A stretch of DNA of 64,000 nt, taken from the NCBI GenBank assembly GCA_963674475.2, contig CAXXFQ010000033.1, positions 620,001-684,000 on the forward strand, read 5' to 3'. The stretch's first letter is position 1. Each line of letters begins with the position of its first letter. The notes beneath the pieces are model-generated. The model saw nothing but the letters and a program-made list of their open reading frames with translations, had not been told where the DNA came from and did no database searches. This DNA comes from CAXXFQ01 sp963674475. Lineage in GTDB: Bacteria > Planctomycetota > Planctomycetia > Pirellulales > Thermoguttaceae. Below are positions 36,561 through 44,446 of this stretch, piece by piece. Both the position numbers and the translations under genes were made by a program.

Positions 36561-37738
36561 TATCCAGCCTCCTTGATTGCACTGACGGCCCGGTCTTTAT
36601 CGGTTTCGGCGTATATTTCAGTGATATTTGCGGACGAATGACCAAGCAAAACTTGGCTAGCTTCTAACCCAAATTTCTTTCTAAACTCTGTAGCGGCACT
36701 GTGCCTTAATTGGTGTGGGCTCCATTCATCGACCCCGGCCATTTTGCAAGCCCGGGTGATCGCCCGCCGAAACGAATCGGGGGTGTATCGGTCCCCAAGG
36801 TTATTTCTACCCCGCCGTTTAGCCTGCTTCTCACGTTCCTTTTGGCTAGGGGTAATCTTGGACCGCCGGGCCTCTCGCAAGGTCTTAGAACGTTCTTCAG
36901 CGGCCTCCTTTGGACTGAAAATGTAAGATTCGGGGCTTCGATCCTCAAGATAGGGAAGTAAAACCGCTTGGGCCTTCGGGCCTATGTAGACTGACCGGCT
37001 CTTCCCGTGGTGTTCGGTCTTGTGGGTCGATGGCGAATAAATCCAGACATCCCCACTTTGGTCAATGTCACACGGTCGCATAATGACCATTTCCCCCGAT
37101 CGGCAACCCGTGTATCTCTGAAACCACACCATATCGGAAGGGATTCTTTGGAGATGCTTTACCGTCTTTTTTATGTTGATAGTCGAAACGGGCTTTACCG
37201 GATCATAGTCATGGGCGGTTGTCCGGCCTTTTTTCAGTCCCTCGACAGCCTTCAAGGCTTCATAGATCCCAGACGGGACCAACTCTTCGGCGGTCCCCCA
37301 CTTAAAGATTCTCACGATACGCTCTACCGTCTTGTTGACGTACATGCGGGAACACTCCGCTTCAACAAGTGATTGCTGGAAGGCTTTGAGATTGAGAGGG
37401 CCGAAGTTTTCGACTAGGGTTCGGCCGTAGACCTTCCGAAAGCGACGTACTGCGACCTTGTAGGCCTCTAGCTCCTTGTGGGAGTAGCCATAGGATTCAG
37501 CATGTTTTAGATAGCCTAAGCACAGAGAGTTGATAGAGACGTCAGCAAAACCTAACCCCTCTTTTCGGGGTAGTTTTCGACCGGCCGTAAGGAATTCGGC
37601 GACAAACTTGTCGTAGTTTTCCCTACTTGCTTCAGTGTCGTAGTCGCCGTGATAGACAAACTGACCTTTGACCCGTGAATAGGCCTGACCAGTTCCTTTG
37701 TGTAGACAGTACTTAGGAAGACGGGTTCTTTTTGTCAT
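36560..37738 (-). CDS. int: Tyrosine recombinase/integrase
   Basis: A 392-residue phage-type integrase. The catalytic residues are all present: R213 (RYTGCRSGEM), H342-xx-R345 (PHQLRHSAATEF), H367 (LLGHSS) and nucleophile Y376 (TEIYAETD). An N-terminal SAM-like core-binding domain covers about 65-165. The start at 37738 (MTKRTRLPKY) is chosen because the long in-frame extension toward 38281 would run through the tRNA gene and has no integrase features. It lies 140 bases from tRNA-Pro and the attR repeat, the standard place for the enzyme that made this insertion. Confidence 0.92.
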   Translation of the reverse strand: MTKRTRLPKYCLHKGTGQAYSRVKGQFVYHGDYDTEASRENYDKFVAEFLTAGRKLPRKEGLGFADVSINSLCLGYLKHAESYGYSHKELEAYKVAVRRFRKVYGRTLVENFGPLNLKAFQQSLVEAECSRMYVNKTVERIVRIFKWGTAEELVPSGIYEALKAVEGLKKGRTTAHDYDPVKPVSTINIKKTVKHLQRIPSDMVWFQRYTGCRSGEMVIMRPCDIDQSGDVWIYSPSTHKTEHHGKSRSVYIGPKAQAVLLPYLEDRSPESYIFSPKEAAEERSKTLREARRSKITPSQKEREKQAKRRGRNNLGDRYTPDSFRRAITRACKMAGVDEWSPHQLRHSAATEFRKKFGLEASQVLLGHSSANITEIYAETDKDRAVSAIKEAG

Positions 37739-37788
37739 AACGGACTTTCCTTTCTCGATAGGTGCAGTATAACCTTTCTTTGAGAAAG

Positions 37789-37802
37789 GTGTAGTACTAC
37801 AC
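37789..37802. promoter_or_regulatory. 14-bp perfect palindrome upstream of int
   Basis: GTGTAGTACTACAC is a perfect palindrome about 50 bases upstream of the integrase start, suiting a dimeric repressor or an integrase/excisionase arm site. It overlaps the AAAGGTGTAG motif found also at 23811 and 32933. Confidence 0.45.
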
Positions 37803-37877
37803 TTTTTTGAGGAGTGAAAATCCGCTTTAAACGGCCTTGTTAGGCTTCCTAAGTCTTTATTGCGTAATGGTTTAAAA

Positions 37878-37924
37878 AAGTCGGGGCGAAAGGATTTGAA
37901 CCTTCGACCTTCTGACCCCCAGTC
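37878..37924 (-). repeat. attR: 47-bp repeat at the intact tRNA-Pro
   Basis: The 3' half of the functional tRNA-Pro gene plus three flanking bases, identical to attL at 23624-23670. The identity ends within the anticodon stem, a usual crossover zone for tRNA-directed tyrosine integrases. Confidence 0.85.
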
Positions 37925-37955
37925 AGACGCGCTATCCAGGCTGCGCCACGCCCCG
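37881..37955 (-). tRNA. tRNA-Pro (anticodon GGG)
   Basis: On the minus strand the cloverleaf is complete. The acceptor CGGGGCG pairs with CGCCCCG. The D arm is GCGC-AGCCTGGATA-GCGC. The anticodon arm is TCTGA-CTGGGGG-TCAGA with anticodon GGG. The T arm is GAAGG-TTCAAAT-CCTTT. It is 75 bases long, has discriminator A, and CCA is not encoded. Its 3' half is the insertion site of the adjacent element. Confidence 0.95.
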
Positions 37956-38292
37956 AGTTGGGTTTTGGAACTTGCTTTCCCCCTAATGTCAGGGGGGTGC
38001 CTCCAAAGGTCTGAGTATAGACGATTCCGTGGGAGGCGACAAGTCCTTTTTCGTCCTTTTTCCTCCCGGTCCTCTTGTAAAAAAAGCTTTTCTGATAAGA
38101 AAAACGTTTGCAGGTACCCTCCGCATGGAGGAGGGCGGTTCGTCGAAACGGTTTGACCGCCGCTTTTGGAAAAAATGGGCTCCTTGTGGGCCGTTTTGCG
38201 ATCAGATACACTAATTGGTTTGCGACTTTTGCCGCTTTTCTTTCGGTATCTTATTATCTCGTTTTTCTTCCTGCGTTTCATGAGGATCTCGA
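37956..38292. other. Intergenic, tRNA promoter side
   Basis: About 340 bases between tRNA-Pro and the yhaM-like gene with no convincing gene. It should hold the leftward tRNA promoter and the rightward promoter of the nuclease gene, whose GAGGA ribosome-binding site is at about 38281-38285. Confidence 0.4.
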
Positions 38293-39279
38293 ATGGCTCG
38301 CCGTTTTGTCAATCAACTTGGGGCCCAGCAGTCGGTCGACCAAGTCTTTCGTGTTTTCGATAAACAGCTCCGTCCCAACCGTAACGGAAACCTTTATCTT
38401 CAGGTCGAATTGGCCGATCGGACCGGGGCGGTCAGCGCGCGGATGTGGAACGCGTCGGAGGAGATTTTCAACTCATTTGACGATGGCGATTATCTCCAGG
38501 CCGAAGGGTCGACCCAGCTTTTCCAAGGTTCGATCCAGATGATCTTGACCAAGATTCGAAAAGTTTCGGCGGCCGAGGTCAACGAAGACGATTTTCAACT
38601 CCTCTCAATCGGTGACATCGACAAGATGGTCTTACGGTTGGGAGAAATGCTTCGCGGAATCGAGAACTTCGAGTTGCGCAATCTGGTCGAGTGTTTTTTG
38701 TTGGACGAGACCTTTATGGCGAAATTTTCTCGCGCACCGGCCGGCGTGAAAAACCACCACGCCTATCACGGCGGGCTGTTGCAGCATACGCTCAATTTGA
38801 TGGATTTGGTTGTTCGGATCGCGCCGCTCTATCCCGAGTTGGATCGGAATATGTTATTGATGGGGGCGTTTTTGCACGACATCAGCAAAACCGAGGAACT
38901 GACCTACGACCACGGGTTCGCCTATACCGACGAAGGTCAGTTGGTCGGCCATCTGGTCATGGGCGTTCGGCTTCTGGAAGCGAAGTTGGTCGAGGCGGAA
39001 AAACTGGCCGGGGAGCCGATTTCGCACGAGACGGCCGTGTTGTTGAAGCATATGATCGTCAGTCATCACGGCGAATACGAGTTTGGCAGCCCCAAACTTC
39101 CGATGACGCTAGAAGCGATGGCGTTGCATTATCTGGACAACCTCGACTCGAAAATGGCGTCGATCGGCCGGTTGCTCCAAGACGACGGAAACGTTGAGAC
39201 ATCTTGGACCGCCTATCAGGCGAATCTGGGCCGAAAGTTTTTTAAAGGCGGCTCGAATTCCGAGGAAGTTGACGAATAA
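38293..39279 (+). CDS. yhaM: 3'-5' exoribonuclease of the YhaM family
   Basis: A 328-residue protein. An N-terminal OB-fold (about 10-95) is followed by an HD phosphohydrolase domain with H-HD-D ligands: HHAYHGGLLQHTLNL, GAFLHDISKTEEL, HMIVSHHGEYEFGSP and HYLDNLDSK. This is the YhaM/CBF1 pattern of 3'-5' exonucleases acting on RNA and single-stranded DNA. ATG follows GAGGATCTCGA. In Bacillus the family is encoded with yhaN and yhaO; here those genes lie about 19 kb upstream, the tRNA-linked element and secreted-protein genes lying between. Confidence 0.88.
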   Translation: MARRFVNQLGAQQSVDQVFRVFDKQLRPNRNGNLYLQVELADRTGAVSARMWNASEEIFNSFDDGDYLQAEGSTQLFQGSIQMILTKIRKVSAAEVNEDDFQLLSIGDIDKMVLRLGEMLRGIENFELRNLVECFLLDETFMAKFSRAPAGVKNHHAYHGGLLQHTLNLMDLVVRIAPLYPELDRNMLLMGAFLHDISKTEELTYDHGFAYTDEGQLVGHLVMGVRLLEAKLVEAEKLAGEPISHETAVLLKHMIVSHHGEYEFGSPKLPMTLEAMALHYLDNLDSKMASIGRLLQDDGNVETSWTAYQANLGRKFFKGGSNSEEVDE

Positions 39280-39476
39280 GTCGCCGCGATTTTTTGATTC
39301 GACGATCTGGCTTTGGCGGCTTGACTTTTACGACTGTTTTGCCACACTGGTTAAATGGTTTGGTCCATGGAAAAACATCTGGAAATGCGAGGAGACTTTC
39401 GGAGCCTCTTCTTCTCGACGCGATTGTCTTGAAAATGAATTTTCGGAAGCCCACCTAAAGGAATTGGGAGAATCGT

Positions 39477-41240
39477 ATGCAGCCGTTGGATTGGGGAATC
39501 GTCGCGTGCTATTTCGGCGTTCTTTTCGGGTTGGCTTGGTGGGTTATCAAGCAGAATAAAGACTCGGCGGACGACTATTTTCTGGCCGGACGCAATCTTG
39601 GCTGGTTCATTATCGGGGCCTCGATCTTTGCGTCGAATATCGGCTCGGAACACCTGGTCGGCTTGGCCGGTTCGGGTTGTACCAACGGGGTGGCGCTGGC
39701 TCACTTCGAGTTGCACGCCTGGTGCCTGCTGGTCTTGGGCTGGATCATGGTCCCGTTCTATACGCGGTCCAAGGTCTTTACGATGCCCGAGTTTCTCGAA
39801 CGTCGTTATTCGCCCACGGCCCGGTATATCCTCTCGGTCATCTCGTTGATCGCCTACGTTCTGACGAAGATCGCGGTGGGCATTTTTGCCGGCGGGGTCG
39901 TGTTCGGGACGTTGCTGCCCGAGTTGCGTTTGGAGATCGCCGGGCATGTGCTCGACAGTTTTTGGATTGGCTCGATTCTGGTTATCGTCCTGACCGGGGC
40001 CTATACGATCCTCGGCGGTCTGCGAGCGGTCGCCTATACCGAAGCGCTCCAGTCGGTCGTCTTGGTGTTCGGGTCGATTTTGGTCGCGATTTTCGGACTG
40101 ATCGAGTTGGGCGGTTGGAGCCAGTTGCGAGAGATCTGTGGGGCCGAAATGTTCAACCTTTGGAAACCGCTCATTCCTGAAGGGATGGAAGGGACCTGGG
40201 CCCCGGTGATCGAGCCGGGACGGATCGCCTGGTATTTCAACGGCAACTACCCGTGGGTCGGCATGCTTTTCTGTGCACCGATCGCCGGGCTTTGGTACTG
40301 GTGTACCGATCAGTATATTGTCCAGCGAACGTTGGGCGCGCCGAACGCGCGTGAGGCTCGTCGCGGAACGATCTTTGCCGCGATGTTGAAGCTTTTGCCC
40401 GTGTTCATCTTTATTATTCCCGGAATGATCTGCTTCGCGTTGGCCAAGAGCGGCAAGGTAGCCGAATTCGCCCATTTGCTTGGTGAAGGTCAAGTGCCGG
40501 TTACCGAGCAGTGTCAGGCTGCATTCCCGTTGATGGTCAAACATGTCTTGCCGGTTGGCGTGCGGGGGATTGTGGTTGCCGGACTGCTTTCGGCGTTGAT
40601 GAGTTCGCTGGCCGGGGTGTTCAATGCCTCGTCGACCCTGTTGACGATGGACCTCTATCAAAAATTCCGCCCCAATGCGCCCCAGAAACAACTGGTTTGG
40701 GTCGGCCGTTTGGCCACCGCCGTGATGGTGGTGATCGGTTTGGCTTGGATCCCGGTTATTCAGGGCGCGCACGGGTTGTACGACTATTTGCAAGGAATTT
40801 CGTCCTACCTGGCACCGCCGATCTTCGTGGTCTTTTTCTTCGGGATCTTTTTCAAACGGCTCAACGCCAAAGGGTGCATCGCCACGATGGGGATCGGGTT
40901 CCTTCTGGGGCTTTTTCGTTTGGTCATTGATACGCCGGTCCAATTGGGAATGGCCGGTTTCGAAAACGGCTACACCGAAGGATCGTTTCTCTGGTTCGTC
41001 AATAACGTCTACTTCCAGTACTACAGTCTGTTCATCTTCCTGGTGTCGATCGTCGTGATAGTGGGAGTCAGTTGGCTCACCGCGACCCCGACCGAAGAGA
41101 AGCTCCAAGGATTGACTTTTGCGACGCTCTCGGACGAAGACAAGATCGAGACCCGTCGAAGCTGGAACTGGGTCGACGTGACAACGACACTGGCCGTCTT
41201 GGCTGGAATTCTTTCCGCCTACGTGTACTTCAGCGGCTAA
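39477..41240 (+). CDS. Sodium/solute symporter (SSS family, SGLT-like)
   Basis: A 587-residue transporter with about 14 membrane segments. The SSS hallmarks are ADDYFLAGRNLGWFIIGASIFASNIGSEHLVGLAGSG split along TM1-TM2, WYWCTDQYIVQR, and the LSALMSSLAGVFNASSTLLTMDLYQ stretch of the sodium site. The closest resemblance is to SGLT-type sugar symporters. It is a single gene followed by a terminator and probably imports a sugar, matching the polysaccharide-degrading enzymes nearby. The substrate is inference. Confidence 0.9.
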   Translation: MQPLDWGIVACYFGVLFGLAWWVIKQNKDSADDYFLAGRNLGWFIIGASIFASNIGSEHLVGLAGSGCTNGVALAHFELHAWCLLVLGWIMVPFYTRSKVFTMPEFLERRYSPTARYILSVISLIAYVLTKIAVGIFAGGVVFGTLLPELRLEIAGHVLDSFWIGSILVIVLTGAYTILGGLRAVAYTEALQSVVLVFGSILVAIFGLIELGGWSQLREICGAEMFNLWKPLIPEGMEGTWAPVIEPGRIAWYFNGNYPWVGMLFCAPIAGLWYWCTDQYIVQRTLGAPNAREARRGTIFAAMLKLLPVFIFIIPGMICFALAKSGKVAEFAHLLGEGQVPVTEQCQAAFPLMVKHVLPVGVRGIVVAGLLSALMSSLAGVFNASSTLLTMDLYQKFRPNAPQKQLVWVGRLATAVMVVIGLAWIPVIQGAHGLYDYLQGISSYLAPPIFVVFFFGIFFKRLNAKGCIATMGIGFLLGLFRLVIDTPVQLGMAGFENGYTEGSFLWFVNNVYFQYYSLFIFLVSIVVIVGVSWLTATPTEEKLQGLTFATLSDEDKIETRRSWNWVDVTTTLAVLAGILSAYVYFSG

Positions 41241-41243
41241 CAG

Positions 41244-41275
41244 CCCCGTTGAAAAAGTCCATCCGGGGTTTTTTT
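41244..41275 (+). terminator. Terminator of the symporter gene
   Basis: CCCCG and CGGGG enclose a 16-base loop and are followed by T7. It starts three bases after the symporter stop. Confidence 0.65.
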
Positions 41276-41564
41276 AACCTCGGCGGGTTGCGACAACAAG
41301 TGGCCGCAAGCCTCGCCTAATCAGCCATTTTTTAAATCGCCGATTAGGTGGGAAACATCCTGTTTCTCCTGGCAGTCTGTTCTCGACGAATTGGCAAAAG
41401 TTTTGTTTGGGAGTAAAGTGTTTTGCTTTACTTGGCAGCCTGTGAAAAAAACAGGTTGCCAAGTGGTCGAAGCGGCCGAGGTATGGTAGAATAAAGGCTT
41501 ATCCAATCAGGGAAATAGTCTATCCATATCCGAAGCAAAAGCACGACCATAAACAGAACGACTG
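41276..41564. other. Hairpin-rich region before uvrA
   Basis: No protein gene is supported. Three inverted repeats stand in line: CCTAATC/GATTAGG (41316-41348), AGTAAAG/CTTTACT (41412-41432) and TTGGCAGCCTGT/ACAGGTTGCCAA (41432-41462). The last has a 7-base loop and one mismatched position. The uvrA promoter should lie between 41470 and 41560. Confidence 0.5.
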
Positions 41565-44423
41565 ATGGGTGGAACCAAATATATTTCGCTACGAGGCGTG
41601 GAGGTTCATAATCTCGACGCGATCGACCTGGACCTTCCTCATCGAAAGCTGATCGTCTTCTGCGGCGTCAGCGGCAGTGGGAAGAGTAGTTTGGCGTTGG
41701 ATACCCTTTACGCCGAAGGGCAGCGCCGCTATATCGAGAGTTTCTCGGCCTACACACGCCAGTTTCTCGACCGGCTGGAGCGGCCCGAATGCGATCGGAT
41801 CGACGGGATTCCGCCAGCCGTAGCGGTCACGAGTAAAGGGGCCAGCCGTTCGAGCCGCGCGACCGTCGGCACGGCGACCGAGACGGCCGACTATCTCCGG
41901 TTGCTTTACGCCAAAATCGGGCACCTGGCCTGTCATCGGTGTGGGCATGAGGTCCGTCAAGACACGCCCCAAAGCGCGGCCGACTGGGCCGTCGCGCTGC
42001 CGGAAGGGATTCGTTATCTGATCGCGTTCCCCGTCGAGGTGGAAAACGGGGACGAGGTTCGCGCCTGGTTGACCAAACTGTACGAAAAGGGTTTCGTTCG
42101 GGCCGTCTGGGGTGACCGGCTGATTCGTTTGGACGAGTCGCTGCCGGAGGAGAGCGAACTGGGGCGGAGCGGGTATGTCGTGGTCGACCGGCTGAAGTCG
42201 GGTGCGGCGGCCGAAACACGGATTCGCGATTCGTTCGAAACGGCTTTTGGGGAAGGGGGCCGTCGGGCCTGTCTGTTTGTCGAAGAAGGCCCCTTGCAGG
42301 CCGCCTCCTCGGATCGGTCTCACTGGCCGGGGCAAGTCGTTTCGATTGACGGGTCGGACTGGCGTCGGGTGACCTTCAGTACCCGGCTGATGTGCGAGAC
42401 CTGCGAGATTGAATATCCCGATCCGGAGCCGCGACTATTTAGCTTCAATAGTCCGCTGGGGGCCTGTCCCGAGTGCGAGGGTTTTGGCAACGTCATGGAC
42501 ATCGACCTGGATCTGGTCGTGCCGGACCCGAAAAAGTCGATCCGTGACGGGGCGATCGCGCCGTGGAATTCGCCCGCCTATTCCGGGGAGCTCGAAACCT
42601 TGCTCGCCTTGGCCGACGACTGTCAGATCCCGATCGACGTTCCGTTTGGAGAACTCGACGAGCGATGCGTGCGGCTGATTCGCGAAGGCATTCCCGAACG
42701 GTCGTTTGGCGGGTTGGATGGGTTTTTTAACTGGCTTTCTCGACAAAAATACAAGATGCACGTTCGCGTCTTTTTGAGTCGTTGGCGCAGTTATCGGCTT
42801 TGTCCGAGTTGCCAGGGGGCCCGGCTTCGCGAGGAGGCGTTGGCCTTCAAAATCGGCGGGAAGAATATCGCCGAACTCAGCGCGATGGAGGTGCGAGACG
42901 CGCTGGCGTTTTGCCGGAATCTCAAAACAAAACTTTCGGAGTTCGAACTGGAGATTGCCCGGTCGATTCTCGAGCAGGTCGAGGCGCGGCTTGGCTACTT
43001 GGAACGGGTGGGGCTCGGTTATTTGGCGTTGGACCGGACGTTGCGGACCCTTTCGGGTGGCGAAGCGCGACGGGTCGCGTTGACCTCGGCGCTGGGGTCG
43101 AATCTGGTCAATATGCTCTACGTGCTCGACGAACCGTCGATCGGACTGCATCCGCGCGATATCGGGCAGCTAATCCGAGCGATCCGCGGCCTGACTGAAC
43201 GGCAGAACACCGTTGTGGTCGTCGAACACGAAGAGGTGATCATCCGCGAGGCGGACGAGGTGGTCGAGATCGGTCCCGGCGCGGGAGAGCAGGGAGGTCA
43301 GATTGTTTTTCAAGGGACGCCCGAAGAGATGGAAGAGGAGGAGTCGGAAAGCCTCACCGGCGACTATCTGGCCGGGCGGCGCGGCGCCTTTTTCGCGAGC
43401 CGACGACGGGCGACCGACCACGGTTGGATTCGTTTGGCCGGGGCGCGGGGGAACAATCTCGATAATTTGACCGTCGAGTTTCCACTGGGCGTCATGTGTC
43501 TGGTTACCGGAGTCAGCGGTTCGGGGAAGAGCACGCTGGTCGAAGGGACGTTGTACCCGGCCCTTTGTCGACGATTGCGCAAAGAGACGTCTAAGCCGTA
43601 CGATTTCGACGATATTTATGGCGACGGTCAGATCGACGAGGTCATCATGGTCGATCAAAGCCCGATCGGTCGTTCCCCGCGAAGCAACCCGGTGACCTAC
43701 CTGAAAATTTTCGACGAGATTCGGAACGTTTTTGCTTCGACGATCGACGCGAAAACCCGCGGGTACACGGCCGGTCATTTCAGCTTCAACGTCGACGGAG
43801 GCCGGTGTCCGGTCTGCCAAGGGGAAGGGCATATCGCGATCGACATGCAGTTTCTGGCCGACGTCTACATGAAGTGCAACGAGTGCAAGGGAACCCGGTT
43901 CCGCAAGGAGATTCTCGACGTCAAATACCGGGGCCGCCATATCGCCGACGTGTTGGAGATGACCGTTCGCGAGGCGTTTACTTTCTTCCGCGGTCGGACG
44001 AAAGTCCAGGCTCGCTTGAAGCGGCTGATCGACGTCGGGTTGGACTATGTGCGGTTGGGGCAACCGGCCAATACGTTAAGCGGTGGCGAGGCGCAGCGAC
44101 TGAAGCTGGCCGCTTACATGTCGACCGCCAAGCGGGGCCGCTGTCTGTTTATTTTGGACGAGCCGACGACCGGATTGCACTTTTCCGATATCGTGCAATT
44201 GCTGGACTGTTTCGATACGCTTCTGTCGGTCGGCCACTCGCTGATCGTCGTCGAGCATAATCTTCAGATGATCCAAGCGGCCGACTATCTGATCGACCTC
44301 GGGCCCGGCGCGGCTGACGAGGGGGGGCGCTTGGTGGCCAAGGGGACGCCGGAGACCGTCGCGCGCAACGGGGACTCGTTCACCGGAGCGTTTTTGTCTG
44401 AGTTGTTCAAAAAAAATAGCTGA
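41565..44423 (+). CDS. uvrA: Excinuclease ABC subunit A (UvrA family)
   Basis: A 952-residue double ABC ATPase. Walker A motifs are GVSGSGKSS (34-42) and GVSGSGKST (649-657). ABC signatures are LSGGEARRVALTSALG and LSGGEAQRLKLA. A zinc-binding CxxC-x19-CxxC lies at 748-774. It recognises bulky DNA lesions and loads UvrB for nucleotide excision repair. The stretch SKGASRSSRATVGTATETADYLRLLY departs from the canonical NPRSTVGT form, so it could be either the main UvrA or a second UvrA-like paralogue. Length is normal. Confidence 0.88.
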   Translation: MGGTKYISLRGVEVHNLDAIDLDLPHRKLIVFCGVSGSGKSSLALDTLYAEGQRRYIESFSAYTRQFLDRLERPECDRIDGIPPAVAVTSKGASRSSRATVGTATETADYLRLLYAKIGHLACHRCGHEVRQDTPQSAADWAVALPEGIRYLIAFPVEVENGDEVRAWLTKLYEKGFVRAVWGDRLIRLDESLPEESELGRSGYVVVDRLKSGAAAETRIRDSFETAFGEGGRRACLFVEEGPLQAASSDRSHWPGQVVSIDGSDWRRVTFSTRLMCETCEIEYPDPEPRLFSFNSPLGACPECEGFGNVMDIDLDLVVPDPKKSIRDGAIAPWNSPAYSGELETLLALADDCQIPIDVPFGELDERCVRLIREGIPERSFGGLDGFFNWLSRQKYKMHVRVFLSRWRSYRLCPSCQGARLREEALAFKIGGKNIAELSAMEVRDALAFCRNLKTKLSEFELEIARSILEQVEARLGYLERVGLGYLALDRTLRTLSGGEARRVALTSALGSNLVNMLYVLDEPSIGLHPRDIGQLIRAIRGLTERQNTVVVVEHEEVIIREADEVVEIGPGAGEQGGQIVFQGTPEEMEEEESESLTGDYLAGRRGAFFASRRRATDHGWIRLAGARGNNLDNLTVEFPLGVMCLVTGVSGSGKSTLVEGTLYPALCRRLRKETSKPYDFDDIYGDGQIDEVIMVDQSPIGRSPRSNPVTYLKIFDEIRNVFASTIDAKTRGYTAGHFSFNVDGGRCPVCQGEGHIAIDMQFLADVYMKCNECKGTRFRKEILDVKYRGRHIADVLEMTVREAFTFFRGRTKVQARLKRLIDVGLDYVRLGQPANTLSGGEAQRLKLAAYMSTAKRGRCLFILDEPTTGLHFSDIVQLLDCFDTLLSVGHSLIVVEHNLQMIQAADYLIDLGPGAADEGGRLVAKGTPETVARNGDSFTGAFLSELFKKNS

Positions 44424-44446
44424 CGAAAACGGAGAGAAAGAGGCCG

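Larger units (their letters stand above)
23624..37924. mobile_element. Integrated element in tRNA-Pro(GGG), about 14.25 kb
   Basis: The element lies between perfect 47-bp direct repeats, with a tyrosine integrase transcribed away from the intact tRNA. It carries replication-type genes (primase-like, RepA-like helicase), a DUF1580 DNA-binding protein, putative defence genes (Abi_2/HEPN, large NTPase, GHKL ATPase) and two broken genes. Its intergenic DNA is clearly AT-richer than the host. The backbone resembles phage satellites of the PICI kind or an integrated plasmid. No capsid, terminase or conjugation gene is visible. Confidence 0.85.

Noticed and set aside
36560..38281. A 573-residue integrase starting upstream of the tRNA.
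   Set aside because: The extra 181 residues would be encoded across tRNA-Pro and the att site and show no integrase features; the ATG at 37738 fits the family length.
39351..41108. A 585-residue leftward frame opposite the symporter gene.
   Set aside because: His/Gln/Arg-rich shadow of a GC-rich membrane-protein gene; the symporter frame has clear family motifs.
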